A DNA stretch of 38,783 nucleotides from Firmicutes bacterium CAG:534 (GCA_000436115.1 FR894517.1:1-38783); one strand, 5' to 3'. Shown: positions 1 to 8,166, numbered from the stretch's first letter. Notes: generated from the sequence alone by a model not told the origin. Numbers and translations: made by a program.

Positions 1-1
1 A

Positions 2-352
2 GTCCGCAGTCTGCTTTTTATCGGCAAGCTGACGGAAGCTGATTTTCAGTGGGCAGTAGATGAGGCGCAAAGAAAGAAGAAACAGGATTATTCAAAAGTA
101 GAATTCCTGACCATCTGCGAGGGATTATGCGTACAGTGCATGCATATAGGGGCATATGATGATGAACCCGCAACGATCGCGGCCATGGAGCAGTTTATGA
201 AGGAACAGGGCTATGAAAATGACTTTTCCGAGAACAGAAGGCATCATGAGATTTATTTGTCAGACGCAAGGCGTGCTACTCCGGGGAAATTAAAGACTGT
301 GATAAGACATCCGGTTAAAAAGCAAAGACAATTTGATGTAAAGGGAGGTTAA
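2..352 (+). CDS. GyrI-like small-molecule-binding domain protein (5' partial)
   Basis: The frame is open from the left edge to a TAA, so the N-terminus lies outside; 116 residues are visible. The motif CVQCMHIGAYDDEPAT and the later HHEIYLSDARRA resemble the stand-alone GyrI-like family, which shares the ligand-binding fold of BmrR-type and AraC-type effector domains. Members are cytoplasmic and are thought to bind small, often cationic or aromatic compounds; the ligand here is unknown. No DNA-binding domain is visible in the part present, but one could lie upstream. The stop is two bases before the start of an aldo/keto reductase remnant, and the GGGAGG serving that remnant lies in the last codons of this gene, so the two were probably one operon before the downstream deletion. 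The family call rests on motif memory, not a search. Confidence 0.7.
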   Translation, partial: VRSLLFIGKLTEADFQWAVDEAQRKKKQDYSKVEFLTICEGLCVQCMHIGAYDDEPATIAAMEQFMKEQGYENDFSENRRHHEIYLSDARRATPGKLKTVIRHPVKKQRQFDVKGG

Positions 353-354
353 GA

Positions 355-456
355 ATGAAGTTAAGACAATTAGGCAAAACAGGTATCATGGCAAGCAAGA
401 TCGGCTTTGGAGGGGAATGGCTGGAGAGGGCTGATGCATCATCTTGCCATTTCTGA
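355..456 (+). pseudogene. Aldo/keto reductase, N-terminal remnant only
   Basis: An ATG with a good ribosome binding site (GGGAGG, about 8 bases upstream) opens a 33-codon frame. Its first ~25 residues, with LGKTGIMASKIGFGGEWLER, are the classic N-terminus of aldo/keto reductases (first strand of the TIM barrel and start of the NADPH site). Homology stops abruptly after GGEWLER, and the frame ends at a TGA about 25 bases later. A full family member has about 300 or more residues, so more than 90% is missing, including the catalytic Asp-Tyr-Lys-His residues. What follows is the tail of an unrelated hydrolase in another frame, so a deletion is the simplest explanation. The short peptide may still be translated but cannot be an enzyme. 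Confidence 0.75.
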
Positions 457-796
457 TCATAGCGGAAACAGTGTTGTGGCAGAGTATGTGGATCAGAAGC
501 TGGTGGTGACAAAGGCGCCTGTAGTGACCAATTTCTTTCTGGCACAGGGAGAAAAACAGGGGATTGGAAGCAGGCAGTCAAAGAAGTGTTTTTCCATCCT
601 GGAAAGCTTTCTTCTGGAAAATGAAAAGACGGATGCTGCCGGTATGCGGGATGCGTTACAGAGTGTGAGCCAGAAGGCAATGGGGGAAGAATTTGAAAAA
701 ACAGTGTGGAGCATTGTGTATGATCAGAAAAACGGTGAGCTCCACTATTATTTCAGAGAGGATTATACAAGGGAATATCCCTTTACCGTAAAATAG
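407..796 (+). pseudogene. Linear amide C-N hydrolase (choloylglycine hydrolase-like), C-terminal remnant
   Basis: This open frame encodes about 129 residues. From roughly base 430 it resembles the C-terminal third of Ntn-fold linear amide C-N hydrolases (the choloylglycine hydrolase/penicillin V acylase group): HLAISDHSGNSVVAEYVDQK, then APVVTNFFLAQGEKQGIG, then SIVYDQKNGELHYYFREDY near the end. These enzymes normally have about 330-360 residues and need an N-terminal catalytic cysteine exposed by processing; that part is absent. The first codons overlap the aldo/keto reductase remnant in a different frame, so they are probably not native. The ATG at 407 sits one base after a GGAGGGG run, too close for normal initiation. 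I treat it as a decayed fragment; a short translated protein cannot be excluded. Confidence 0.65.
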
Positions 797-846
797 CGTT
801 TCAAAAAGGTAAAGCCAGGGAGGGTGAAATAGGCAGAAAGGAACGC

Positions 847-875
847 TTGCGAAGTAAAAACTTTCCGCTTATAAT
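847..875 (+). promoter_or_regulatory. Sigma-A promoter for the potassium channel operon
   Basis: TTGCGA (847-852), a 17-base spacer and TATAAT (870-875). Four of six -35 bases and all -10 bases match consensus. The predicted start near 882 leaves a leader of about 145 bases before the channel ATG at 1027. Apart from this promoter, the 797-1026 gap shows no gene, terminator or riboswitch class that I recognise. Confidence 0.6.
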
Positions 876-1026
876 GTAGCCATGTATATGCCGGATAGAT
901 ACAGAAGCTGCACAGGAAAAACAAAAAACGTATCGGGCAGTTGGCGGCTTGCTGACTGCTCTTTTGGATTGGGGGCATTCTGTAAGGGAAAGATCCATAG
1001 ATAGAAATCATAAGGACTGAAAGGCA

Positions 1027-2205
1027 ATGACCATATCTAAAATAAAGAAAAAAGTATTTGATATTATTCAGATCGGAAACCGCAGGGATTTTGTCAGCAG
1101 TGCGTTTGACTTTTTTATTGTGGCAGTGATCGTTTTAAATCTGTTTGTAACGTTGTTCCAGACCTTTGATGAGGCGGCGCCCTACACACAGGTTTTGGAT
1201 GCGCTGGAGCTTGTCACCATTATCATCTTTACCATTGAATATATTCTGCGGGTATGGACGGCTGATCTGCTTTTCCCGGATAAATCCTATGGGAGGGCAA
1301 TTCTGGCCTTTGTTTTTTCCCTTTATGGACTGATTGATTTTCTGACATTTTTTCCCTATTATCTTCCTATTGTATTTCCCATGGGGGCGGTTGCCTTCAG
1401 AATGTTCCGTGTGATCCGGATATTCAGGCTGTTTCGGGTAAATGCACAGTATGATGCTTTTAATGTGATCATCAATGTTTTGAATGATAAGAAAAATCAG
1501 ATCATTTCCTCTGTGTGCATGATCCTGATCTTTATGATGGCGGCCTCTCTTTGTATGTACAGTCTGGAGCATGAGGCCCAGCCGGAACAGTTTGCCAATG
1601 CCTTTTCCGGACTTTGGTGGTCAGTTTCCACTTTGCTCACGGTGGGCTATGGAGATATTTATCCGGTAACGACCATGGGAAAGATCATGGCCATTGTCAT
1701 ATCCTTTCTGGGAGTTGGCATGGTGGCAATTCCCACCGGTATCATATCAGCAGGATTTGTGGAGCAGTATACCAAACTCAGGATGATGGCTTTTCATTCG
1801 GAGGAGCATGAACTGAAGTTTGTTACCTCGGTCATTCCCCACGGGCATTCCTGGGACGGCAAAAAGGTAAGGGAGGTTTCCTTCCCGCCCCAGATCATCC
1901 TGGTTATGATCATCCGGGGTGGAGAAGCCATTGTTCCGGGCGGGGATACCGTAATGCTGGAAAATGACACCCTTGTAATCGGTGCAAAGCACTATCGGGG
2001 AGAGGAATATATCAACCTGAAGGAGATCATCGTCAAGGCAGAAAATGAATGGGTAGGAAAGCAGATCAAGGATCTGGATATTTCCAGGCAGGAGCTGATC
2101 GTAATGATCAAAAGGCGGAACAGGACGATCATTCCCAATGGCCTTACCTACATTAAAGAAGGGGATGCGGTTGTAATGTATTCCAAGCTGAAGGAAACGG
2201 AATAA
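1027..2205 (+). CDS. Voltage-gated-type potassium channel with two C-terminal RCK_C domains
   Basis: This 392-residue integral membrane protein has the Kv plan: S1 about 27-47, S2 58-79, S3 94-116, then an S4 with arginines at 125, 128, 131, 134 and 137 (every third position, as in voltage sensors), S5 157-180, a pore loop and S6 220-245. The selectivity filter TVGYGD is at 205-210, so potassium selectivity is well supported. The cytoplasmic tail holds two RCK_C (TrkA_C)-like units, about 260-325 and 327-392, each with a variant of the II+RG-x-IIP-x(n)-GD pattern; no Rossmann RCK_N precedes them. RCK_C domains in related transporters bind cyclic di-AMP, so ligand gating is plausible but inferred. 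The gene is the first of a + strand run and the methyltransferase starts 17 bases after it. Confidence 0.93.
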   Translation: MTISKIKKKVFDIIQIGNRRDFVSSAFDFFIVAVIVLNLFVTLFQTFDEAAPYTQVLDALELVTIIIFTIEYILRVWTADLLFPDKSYGRAILAFVFSLYGLIDFLTFFPYYLPIVFPMGAVAFRMFRVIRIFRLFRVNAQYDAFNVIINVLNDKKNQIISSVCMILIFMMAASLCMYSLEHEAQPEQFANAFSGLWWSVSTLLTVGYGDIYPVTTMGKIMAIVISFLGVGMVAIPTGIISAGFVEQYTKLRMMAFHSEEHELKFVTSVIPHGHSWDGKKVREVSFPPQIILVMIIRGGEAIVPGGDTVMLENDTLVIGAKHYRGEEYINLKEIIVKAENEWVGKQIKDLDISRQELIVMIKRRNRTIIPNGLTYIKEGDAVVMYSKLKETE

Positions 2206-2222
2206 ACAAAGCGGAGAATGAC

Positions 2223-3059
2223 ATGATAGAAATAACTGACTGGGAAATACCGGAGCTTAAGTGGTTCCAAAATCGGAATGAGACGCAGCTTCTGCATTAT
2301 TTTGAACCGGAGCCGGGGATTTTCATTGCCGAAAGTCCCAATGTGATCCTGCGTGCGCTTGAGGCAGGATATGAACCACTGTGTATCCTCACAGAAAGTA
2401 AAGCACCGGGAAAGATGGAAAAACAGGTGCTGGAAAGATGCAGCGGGATCCCGGTTTATGCTGCCACGCAGGAAATGCTGACGCAGCTTACCGGGTTTCA
2501 TCTTACAAGAGGGATCCTGTGTGCGCTGAGAAGGAGAGCGCTTCCATCTCCTTCTGATCTGTGCAGCGGTGCAAGCCGCATTGCAATTCTGGAAAATGTG
2601 GTCAATCCCACTAATGTAGGAGCCATTTTCCGCAGTGCAGCGGCTTTGGGGATCGACGCCATTCTTCTGACCTATGGATGCAGCGATCCTCTTTACCGAA
2701 GGGCAGTCAGGGTGAGCATGGGGACGGTTTTCCAGGTGCCGTGGACCATACTGGAAAAGGGAAGATGGCCGGATCAGGAGCTTGGGATCCTGCGGGAGAT
2801 GGGATATAAAACGGCTGCAATGGCTCTTTTAAAGGACAGCCTTTCCTTAGAGGATGAAAGACTGCAAAGGGAAGAAAAGCTTGCAATCGTGTTAGGGACA
2901 GAGGGGGACGGGCTTTCCCCGCATACGATGGCATGCTGTGATTATACAGTGTACATTCCCATGAACCACGGGGTTGATTCCCTGAATGTGGCAGCAGCCA
3001 GCGCTGTGGCGTTTTGGGAACTGGGCAAAAGGCCGCAGGCAGACGAAAGAAAGGAATAA
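2223..3059 (+). CDS. TrmH/SpoU family RNA 2'-O-methyltransferase
   Basis: This 278-residue protein should transfer a methyl group from SAM to a ribose 2'-hydroxyl in rRNA or tRNA. An N-terminal substrate-binding region (about 20-105) precedes the SPOUT trefoil-knot domain. The three SpoU motifs are visible: motif 1, NPTNVGAIFRSAAALG, with N128, N131 and the probable catalytic R137; motif 2, VLGTEGDGL; and motif 3, IPMNHGVDSLNVAAASAVAF. The length is normal for TrmH-like proteins with an N-terminal extension. The exact target cannot be assigned from sequence, since the family includes TrmH, RlmB and TsnR-like enzymes. It lies 17 bases after the channel gene and 5 bases before the ABC ATPase, so it is probably cotranscribed with functionally unrelated genes. 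Confidence 0.92.
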   Translation: MIEITDWEIPELKWFQNRNETQLLHYFEPEPGIFIAESPNVILRALEAGYEPLCILTESKAPGKMEKQVLERCSGIPVYAATQEMLTQLTGFHLTRGILCALRRRALPSPSDLCSGASRIAILENVVNPTNVGAIFRSAAALGIDAILLTYGCSDPLYRRAVRVSMGTVFQVPWTILEKGRWPDQELGILREMGYKTAAMALLKDSLSLEDERLQREEKLAIVLGTEGDGLSPHTMACCDYTVYIPMNHGVDSLNVAAASAVAFWELGKRPQADERKE

Positions 3060-3064
3060 CGGAA

Positions 3065-3769
3065 ATGGCAGGCTTTGTAGAATTTGAAAATGTGAGTAAG
3101 ATATATCATACAGGGGAAATGGAAATTGAAGCGTTGCATGATGTGAACTTTCAAATTGAAAAAGGAGAGTTCTGTGTGATCGTGGGAGCTTCCGGCGCAG
3201 GTAAAACAACGATCCTGAATATTTTGGGAGGGATGGATTCCCTCACAGGCGGGAAAGTAGTGCTGGATGGCCAGGAGGTTTCCGGTATGAACAAGAAGCA
3301 GCTTACGGCCTACCGGAGATATGATGTGGGATTTGTATTTCAGTTTTATAATCTGGTTCAAAACCTGACCGCCCTTGAAAATGTGGAGCTGGCTTCCCAG
3401 ATCTGCAGGGAGCCTCTGGATGCGGCAACAGTGCTTACAGAGGTGGGGCTTGCAGAAAGAATGGGAAATTTCCCGGCGCAGCTTTCCGGGGGAGAGCAGC
3501 AGAGGGTAGCCATAGCCAGGGCCCTTGCCAAAAATCCAAAGATCCTGCTTTGCGATGAACCCACGGGAGCGCTGGATTACAATACAGGGAAGGCTGTGCT
3601 GCGCCTTTTGCAGGACACCTGCCGTAAAAACGGAATGACCGTGGTGGTGATCACCCATAATCAGGCTCTGACGGCAATGGCTGACCGTATTATCACGGTG
3701 AAAAGCGGAACGGTGGAAAAAATGGTGCTTAATGACAAGATCGTGGATATTGAGCAGATAGAATGGTAA
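3065..3769 (+). CDS. ABC transporter ATP-binding protein (MacB/LolD type)
   Basis: This 234-residue ATPase would power the FtsX-type permease encoded 19 bases downstream. Walker A GASGAGKT is at 41-48, a Q-loop lies in VGFVFQFYNLV, the signature LSGGEQQ starts at 140, Walker B ILLCDEPTGALD has D164 and E165, and the H-loop is in VVVITHN. GEQQRVAIARAL and EPTGALD are typical of the MacB/LolD/FtsE class, which drives mechanotransmission rather than classical import. I chose the ATG at 3065 because it follows an AAAGGA ribosome binding site and begins MAGFVEFENVSKIY, the usual N-terminus; the frame is open upstream to 3014, but that would overlap the methyltransferase gene. The substrate is unknown. 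Candidates include peptides, lipids or cell-wall hydrolase control. Confidence 0.95.
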   Translation: MAGFVEFENVSKIYHTGEMEIEALHDVNFQIEKGEFCVIVGASGAGKTTILNILGGMDSLTGGKVVLDGQEVSGMNKKQLTAYRRYDVGFVFQFYNLVQNLTALENVELASQICREPLDAATVLTEVGLAERMGNFPAQLSGGEQQRVAIARALAKNPKILLCDEPTGALDYNTGKAVLRLLQDTCRKNGMTVVVITHNQALTAMADRIITVKSGTVEKMVLNDKIVDIEQIEW

Positions 3770-3788
3770 CGGCAAAAGGGATAAAGCA

Positions 3789-6734
3789 ATGGCAAAATCA
3801 GGAATGAGAAAAACAACAGTAAGGGAAATCGGACACAGCCTGGGACGGTATCTTGCCATGATGGCGATCATTGCCCTTGGAGTAGGCTTTTTTTCCGGAC
3901 TAAAAGCGATCAAGCCGGCCATGATCGACATGGCAAACCGGTATTTTAAGGAAGAACAGTTATTTGACCTTAGGCTGCTCTCCACCCTTGGCTTTCAAAA
4001 GGAGGATGTGGAAGCCTTTGGCAGTAATGAGCAGGTAAGGGCAGTGGAAGGAGCTGTTTCCACAGATGCCCTTTTTGTAAATGAGCAGGGAAATGAAAGC
4101 GTGATCAAGGTACATTCCCTTCCGGAGAGCATCAATGGGATTCTGTTAAAAGAGGGCAGGATGCCTCAAAATACAGAGGAATGTGTGATAGATGCCAACT
4201 TATACAGTGGGGATCAGATCGGCCAGAAGATCAGGCTGTCAGAAAATAATGACGAGGATACGCTTTCCCTTTTCAAGGCAGGGGAATATACCATTGTGGG
4301 AACCGTGTATTCCTCCTATTATGCCAATTTTGAGAGAGGAAATACTTCTCTTGGAAGCGGTCGTATCAGCGGCTTTATGTACCTTCCAGGCGAGAGCTTT
4401 GACTGTGATTACTACACGGAGATCTTTGTGAAGTTCGAGGAAGATCTTCCCATTTACAGCAGTGAATATGATGATTATATGGAGGCAAAGAAAAAGGAGT
4501 GGGACGAGATCTGTGAGAAACAGGTAAATGACCGCTATGAGCAGATCCTTTCCGACGCCCAGAAGGAGCTTGCGGATGCAAGAGAAGAGCTGGCGGAGCA
4601 GAAAGCGGATGTAGAAGAGCAGCTAAAGGATGCAAAAACGGAGCTTACGGATGCAGAGAAGCAGTTAGAGGAAGGAAATAAGGAGCTGGCAGAAGCAAAG
4701 AAGGAACTGGAGCAGAGGCAGCAGCAGTTAGATCAGAAGGAACAGGAGCTGCTTTCTAAGGAGCAGGAGCTGGATGCCGGAATAAAAGCCGCAGCCCAGA
4801 TCCCGGATGCAGCAGCGGCACAGCAGATGTCCGCCCAGTTTGCCGCCGCAAAACAGGAGCTGCAACAGGGAAAGGATCAGATTGCAGCAGGGAAAGAACA
4901 GCTGCATGATGCGCAGAAGAAACTGGAGGAAAAGGAGCAGGAGCTTTCAGAGGCCGGAGAAGAGATTGCGCAGGGCTTTGAAGAATATGAAACATCTTAT
5001 CAGGAGTTTCAGGAACAGATCAAGGACGGGGAAGAACAGATAGAAGAGGCGCAGAAGGAGATTGACGACATAGAGCAGCCGGACTATTATGTGCTGGGCC
5101 GGGATACCAATGTAGGATATGTATGCTTTGACAGCGATTCGCAGATCATAGACCAGATTTCCAATGTGCTTCCTGTGTTTTTCTTTCTGGTGGCGGCCCT
5201 GGTCTGCATGACCACCATGAACCGGATGGTGGAGGAACAGAGAACGCAGATCGGCATCTTAAAGGCTCTGGGCTACGGAGAGGGCGCTGTTACCGGAAAA
5301 TATATTTTTTATGCGGGCAGCGCCGCCATACTGGGCTGTATATCAGGCTTTTTTGTGGGAACCTGGCTGTTCCCCAAGGTGGTCTGGAATGCTTATGGAA
5401 TTATGTATAACATGATAGATGTGCGGTATCTGTTTGAACTGCCGCTGTTTGTCATATCCCTGTGCGGGGCGCTTCTTTGTTCTGTGGGAGTGACCTGGGT
5501 ATCCTGTAAGAGCAGCTTTACGGAAAGTGCGGCGTATCTCATGCGGCCCAAAAGCCCGAAGGCGGGAAAGCGGGTCTTTCTGGAACGGTTTCCTTTTATC
5601 TGGAGGAGAATGAAGTTCCTGCATAAGGTATCCGTCCGGAATATCTTCCGCTACAAAAAAAGATTTTTCATGATGGTTCTGGGGATCAGCGGCTGTACGG
5701 CGCTTCTTGTTACCGGCTTCGGAGTACGGGATTCTGTAACGGAAATTGCAAATCTGCAGTATTCCCGGATCCAGATCTATGATATGAGCGTAAACCTGAA
5801 GGATACTGCTTTTAGTGAAACGGCAAAGGAGCAGGAGGTTCTTGCGCAGGCAGCAGGTGAATACGGATATTTTGCAGAAATGTCCATGGATCTGCAGACC
5901 AAAAGCGGGGTAAAGAGCGTGAACCTGATCGTTCCGGAAAAAGAGGAATTAGGGCAGTATGTAGACCTTCATACTACAGAGGGAGAGCCTCTTTCGCTGA
6001 AGCAGGACGGCGCTGTGATCTCCAACAAGCTGGCGGAGCGTTACAAGCTGAAGGTGGGAGATGAAATCCTTCTCAGAAGTGAGGATGCGGGAGAAGGAAC
6101 GGTAAGGATCACAGGAATTTTTGAAAACTATATTTATAACTGTGTTTATATGAATGCACACACCTATGAGACTGCTTTTTCCAAGGAGCCACAATATAAG
6201 ACGATTTATGTAAACCTGAAAGAAGGGCAGGATGCCCATGAAGCGGCAGCCAGGCTGATGAACTGTGAGCAGGTGTCCGCAGTCATGGTAAATGCGGATA
6301 TGCTGGAGCGGGTTTCCGGTATGATGGACAGTCTGAATTATGTGGTGCTTTTGATCATTTCCTGCGCAGCCTTTTTGGCCTTTATTGTGCTTTATAATCT
6401 GACGAATATCAATATCACGGAGCGGAACAGGGAGATTGCAACCCTGAAGGTGCTTGGGTTTTTCAAAAACGAAACAGCTTCCTATGTATTCCGGGAAAAT
6501 ATTCTGCTGACCATGATCGGCGCGCTTGCTGGGTTATTACTTGGGAAATATTTTCATATTTTTGTAATGAGCCAGATCAATATTGACATGGTTTCCTTCA
6601 AGGTACAGGTAAAGCCGGTCAGCTATCTGATCAGCGTGCTTTTGACGCTGCTTTTTGCAGGGATCGTCAATCTGTTTATGTCAGCAAAGCTGGATGCGGT
6701 CGATATGGCGGAATCCTTGAAATCAGTGGACTGA
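3789..6734 (+). CDS. FtsX-like ABC transporter permease with a long coiled-coil extracytoplasmic domain
   Basis: This 981-residue protein carries two FtsX cores. TM1 is at about 18-40, followed by an extracytoplasmic domain (41-455). Within it, about 230-430 is almost entirely Glu/Gln/Lys/Ala/Leu with repeated KELADAREELAEQKA-style segments, a clear long coiled coil. The first FtsX core lies at about 457-575 and contains RTQIGILKALGYGEGAVTGK. After a second anchor (about 620-640) comes a smaller extracytoplasmic domain, then the second core (about 850-975) with REIATLKVLGFFKNE. This layout fits large single-chain permeases paired with MacB-type ATPases, here the gene just upstream. The coiled coil could span the wall or contact a partner, as in FtsEX-hydrolase systems; that is inference. 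No membrane-fusion protein is adjacent. Confidence 0.93.
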   Translation: MAKSGMRKTTVREIGHSLGRYLAMMAIIALGVGFFSGLKAIKPAMIDMANRYFKEEQLFDLRLLSTLGFQKEDVEAFGSNEQVRAVEGAVSTDALFVNEQGNESVIKVHSLPESINGILLKEGRMPQNTEECVIDANLYSGDQIGQKIRLSENNDEDTLSLFKAGEYTIVGTVYSSYYANFERGNTSLGSGRISGFMYLPGESFDCDYYTEIFVKFEEDLPIYSSEYDDYMEAKKKEWDEICEKQVNDRYEQILSDAQKELADAREELAEQKADVEEQLKDAKTELTDAEKQLEEGNKELAEAKKELEQRQQQLDQKEQELLSKEQELDAGIKAAAQIPDAAAAQQMSAQFAAAKQELQQGKDQIAAGKEQLHDAQKKLEEKEQELSEAGEEIAQGFEEYETSYQEFQEQIKDGEEQIEEAQKEIDDIEQPDYYVLGRDTNVGYVCFDSDSQIIDQISNVLPVFFFLVAALVCMTTMNRMVEEQRTQIGILKALGYGEGAVTGKYIFYAGSAAILGCISGFFVGTWLFPKVVWNAYGIMYNMIDVRYLFELPLFVISLCGALLCSVGVTWVSCKSSFTESAAYLMRPKSPKAGKRVFLERFPFIWRRMKFLHKVSVRNIFRYKKRFFMMVLGISGCTALLVTGFGVRDSVTEIANLQYSRIQIYDMSVNLKDTAFSETAKEQEVLAQAAGEYGYFAEMSMDLQTKSGVKSVNLIVPEKEELGQYVDLHTTEGEPLSLKQDGAVISNKLAERYKLKVGDEILLRSEDAGEGTVRITGIFENYIYNCVYMNAHTYETAFSKEPQYKTIYVNLKEGQDAHEAAARLMNCEQVSAVMVNADMLERVSGMMDSLNYVVLLIISCAAFLAFIVLYNLTNINITERNREIATLKVLGFFKNETASYVFRENILLTMIGALAGLLLGKYFHIFVMSQINIDMVSFKVQVKPVSYLISVLLTLLFAGIVNLFMSAKLDAVDMAESLKSVD

Positions 6735-6741
6735 TGCCAGA

Positions 6742-6770
6742 TTGTCATTCAGAGGGAAATATGTTAGGAT
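6742..6770 (+). promoter_or_regulatory. Probable sigma-A promoter for the mannose-1-phosphate guanylyltransferase gene
   Basis: TTGTCA (6742-6747), a 17-base spacer and TAGGAT (6765-6770), with TG one base before the -10 (extended -10). It lies in the 66-base gap between the permease stop and the ATG at 6801. Five of six -35 bases and four of six -10 bases match. Confidence 0.5.
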
Positions 6771-6800
6771 AAGGCATGAACGAAAATATGGGGGACGAAC

Positions 6801-8117
6801 ATGAACATTGTATTATTATCAGGCGGATCCGGAAAGCGGTTGTGGCCCCTTTCCAATGACATCAGATCCAAGCAGTTTATCAAGATATTTAAAAAGGAAG
6901 ACGGAGAATATGAATCCATGGTGCAGAGAGTCTACCGTCAGATCAAAAGTGTGGACAAAGATGCGCTGGTGACTATTGCAACCTCAAAGACGCAGGTTTC
7001 TGCCATTCACAATCAGCTTGGGGAAAATGTAGGGATCTGTGTAGAGCCATGCAGAAGGGATACCTTTCCGGCTATTGCCCTGGCAGCAGCATGGCTGCAT
7101 GATGTGAAGAAGGTGGGAGAGAAGGAGGCAGTGGTGGTCTGTCCCGTGGATCCTTTTGTGGAGAAGGACTATTTTGAGGCGCTTACAAAGCTGGGGGAGC
7201 TGGCAGAAGCAGGAAGGGCCAATCTTGCCCTGATGGGAATTGAGCCTACTTATCCCAGTGAAAAGTATGGCTATGTGATACCGGAAACAAAAGAGGAGAT
7301 CAGCAAGGTCAGCACCTTTAAAGAAAAACCGGATTCCAAAACGGCGCAGAGCTATATAGAACAGGGAGCCCTCTGGAATGGCGGCGTGTTTGCTTTTCAG
7401 CTTGGGTATATGCTGGAAAAGGCGCATCAGCTCATTGATTTTACAGATTACCAGGATCTGTTTGCAAAGTATCATACTCTGACAAAGATCAGCTTTGATT
7501 ATGCGGTAGGGGAAAAAGAGCAGGACATTTGTGTCATGCGGTTTGCAGGAAAATGGAAGGATCTGGGAACCTGGAATACCCTTACAGAGGCAATGGAGGA
7601 AAAGAATGTGGGGGAGGCCATCTTTAATGATGCCTGCCATAATGTTCATGTGATCAATGAACTGGATGTTCCCGTTTTGTGTATGGGACTAAAGGATGTG
7701 GTGGTTTCGGCAAGCCCGGAAGGGATCCTGGTATCGGATAAGGAGCAGTCCAGCTACATCAAGCCCTTTGTGGACAGCATTGACCAGCAGATCATGTTTG
7801 CGGAAAAGTCCTGGGGAAGCTTCCGGGTTATCGATATAGAGGATGAGAGCATGACCATCAAGGTAACCTTAAAGCCGGGACGCAGCATGAATTACCACAG
7901 CCATGACAGGAGAGATGAGGTCTGGACCGTGATAGCCGGAGAAGGGGTTACGGTTGTGGACGGAAAGAGACAGAAGGTGATGCCGGGGGATGTGATCAAA
8001 CTTCCTTCCGGAACCAAACACAAGATCCTGGCCACAACAGAGCTTAAGGTCATAGAGGTACAGCTTGGGAAGGACATCAGCGTCCACGATAAACACAAAT
8101 ATGAGGAAGAAGCATAA
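6801..8117 (+). CDS. Mannose-1-phosphate guanylyltransferase-like protein with C-terminal cupin domain
   Basis: The 438 residues follow the ManC/AlgA two-domain plan. The N-terminal nucleotidyltransferase begins LLSGGSGKRLWPLS, followed by SKQF, the usual GTP-binding signature for joining GMP to mannose-1-phosphate; VDPF, EKYGYVIP, FKEKPD and NGGVFAF are also typical. The C-terminal part (about 330-435) is a cupin of the type II mannose-6-phosphate isomerase family, with GRSMNYHSHDRRDEVW carrying the metal ligands. The expected product is GDP-mannose for surface glycans. No other glycan or GDP-sugar gene is adjacent, so substrate choice is not supported by context and related hexose-phosphate specificities remain possible. 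A candidate sigma-A promoter precedes it. The length is slightly below the ~460-residue family norm. Confidence 0.9.
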   Translation: MNIVLLSGGSGKRLWPLSNDIRSKQFIKIFKKEDGEYESMVQRVYRQIKSVDKDALVTIATSKTQVSAIHNQLGENVGICVEPCRRDTFPAIALAAAWLHDVKKVGEKEAVVVCPVDPFVEKDYFEALTKLGELAEAGRANLALMGIEPTYPSEKYGYVIPETKEEISKVSTFKEKPDSKTAQSYIEQGALWNGGVFAFQLGYMLEKAHQLIDFTDYQDLFAKYHTLTKISFDYAVGEKEQDICVMRFAGKWKDLGTWNTLTEAMEEKNVGEAIFNDACHNVHVINELDVPVLCMGLKDVVVSASPEGILVSDKEQSSYIKPFVDSIDQQIMFAEKSWGSFRVIDIEDESMTIKVTLKPGRSMNYHSHDRRDEVWTVIAGEGVTVVDGKRQKVMPGDVIKLPSGTKHKILATTELKVIEVQLGKDISVHDKHKYEEEA

Positions 8118-8141
8118 CGGCCTTCTTGGGAATGGAGATAA

Positions 8142-8166
8142 GATTGAAAAATAAAATTTTTCAATC
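8142..8166 (+). repeat. AT-rich perfect inverted repeat (11-bp stem, AAA loop)
   Basis: Bases 8142-8152 pair exactly with 8156-8166. The right arm contains five T but is followed by CGCGAG, so it does not look like a standard intrinsic terminator. It begins 25 bases after the guanylyltransferase stop and could protect that transcript's end or be the first element of the CPBP leader. Confidence 0.55.

Noticed and set aside
2942..3985. Long reverse-strand frame of 347 codons
   Set aside because: It lies opposite the ABC ATPase gene and ends of its neighbours, shows no family motif and has a His/Ser/Leu-rich composition typical of an antisense shadow.
4480..5070. Repeated GAGCTGGC/AAGGAGCTT-like units as a DNA repeat or array
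   Set aside because: The repetition is explained by Glu-Leu-Ala coiled-coil codons in the permease; spacing is irregular and no direct repeat of useful length is exact.
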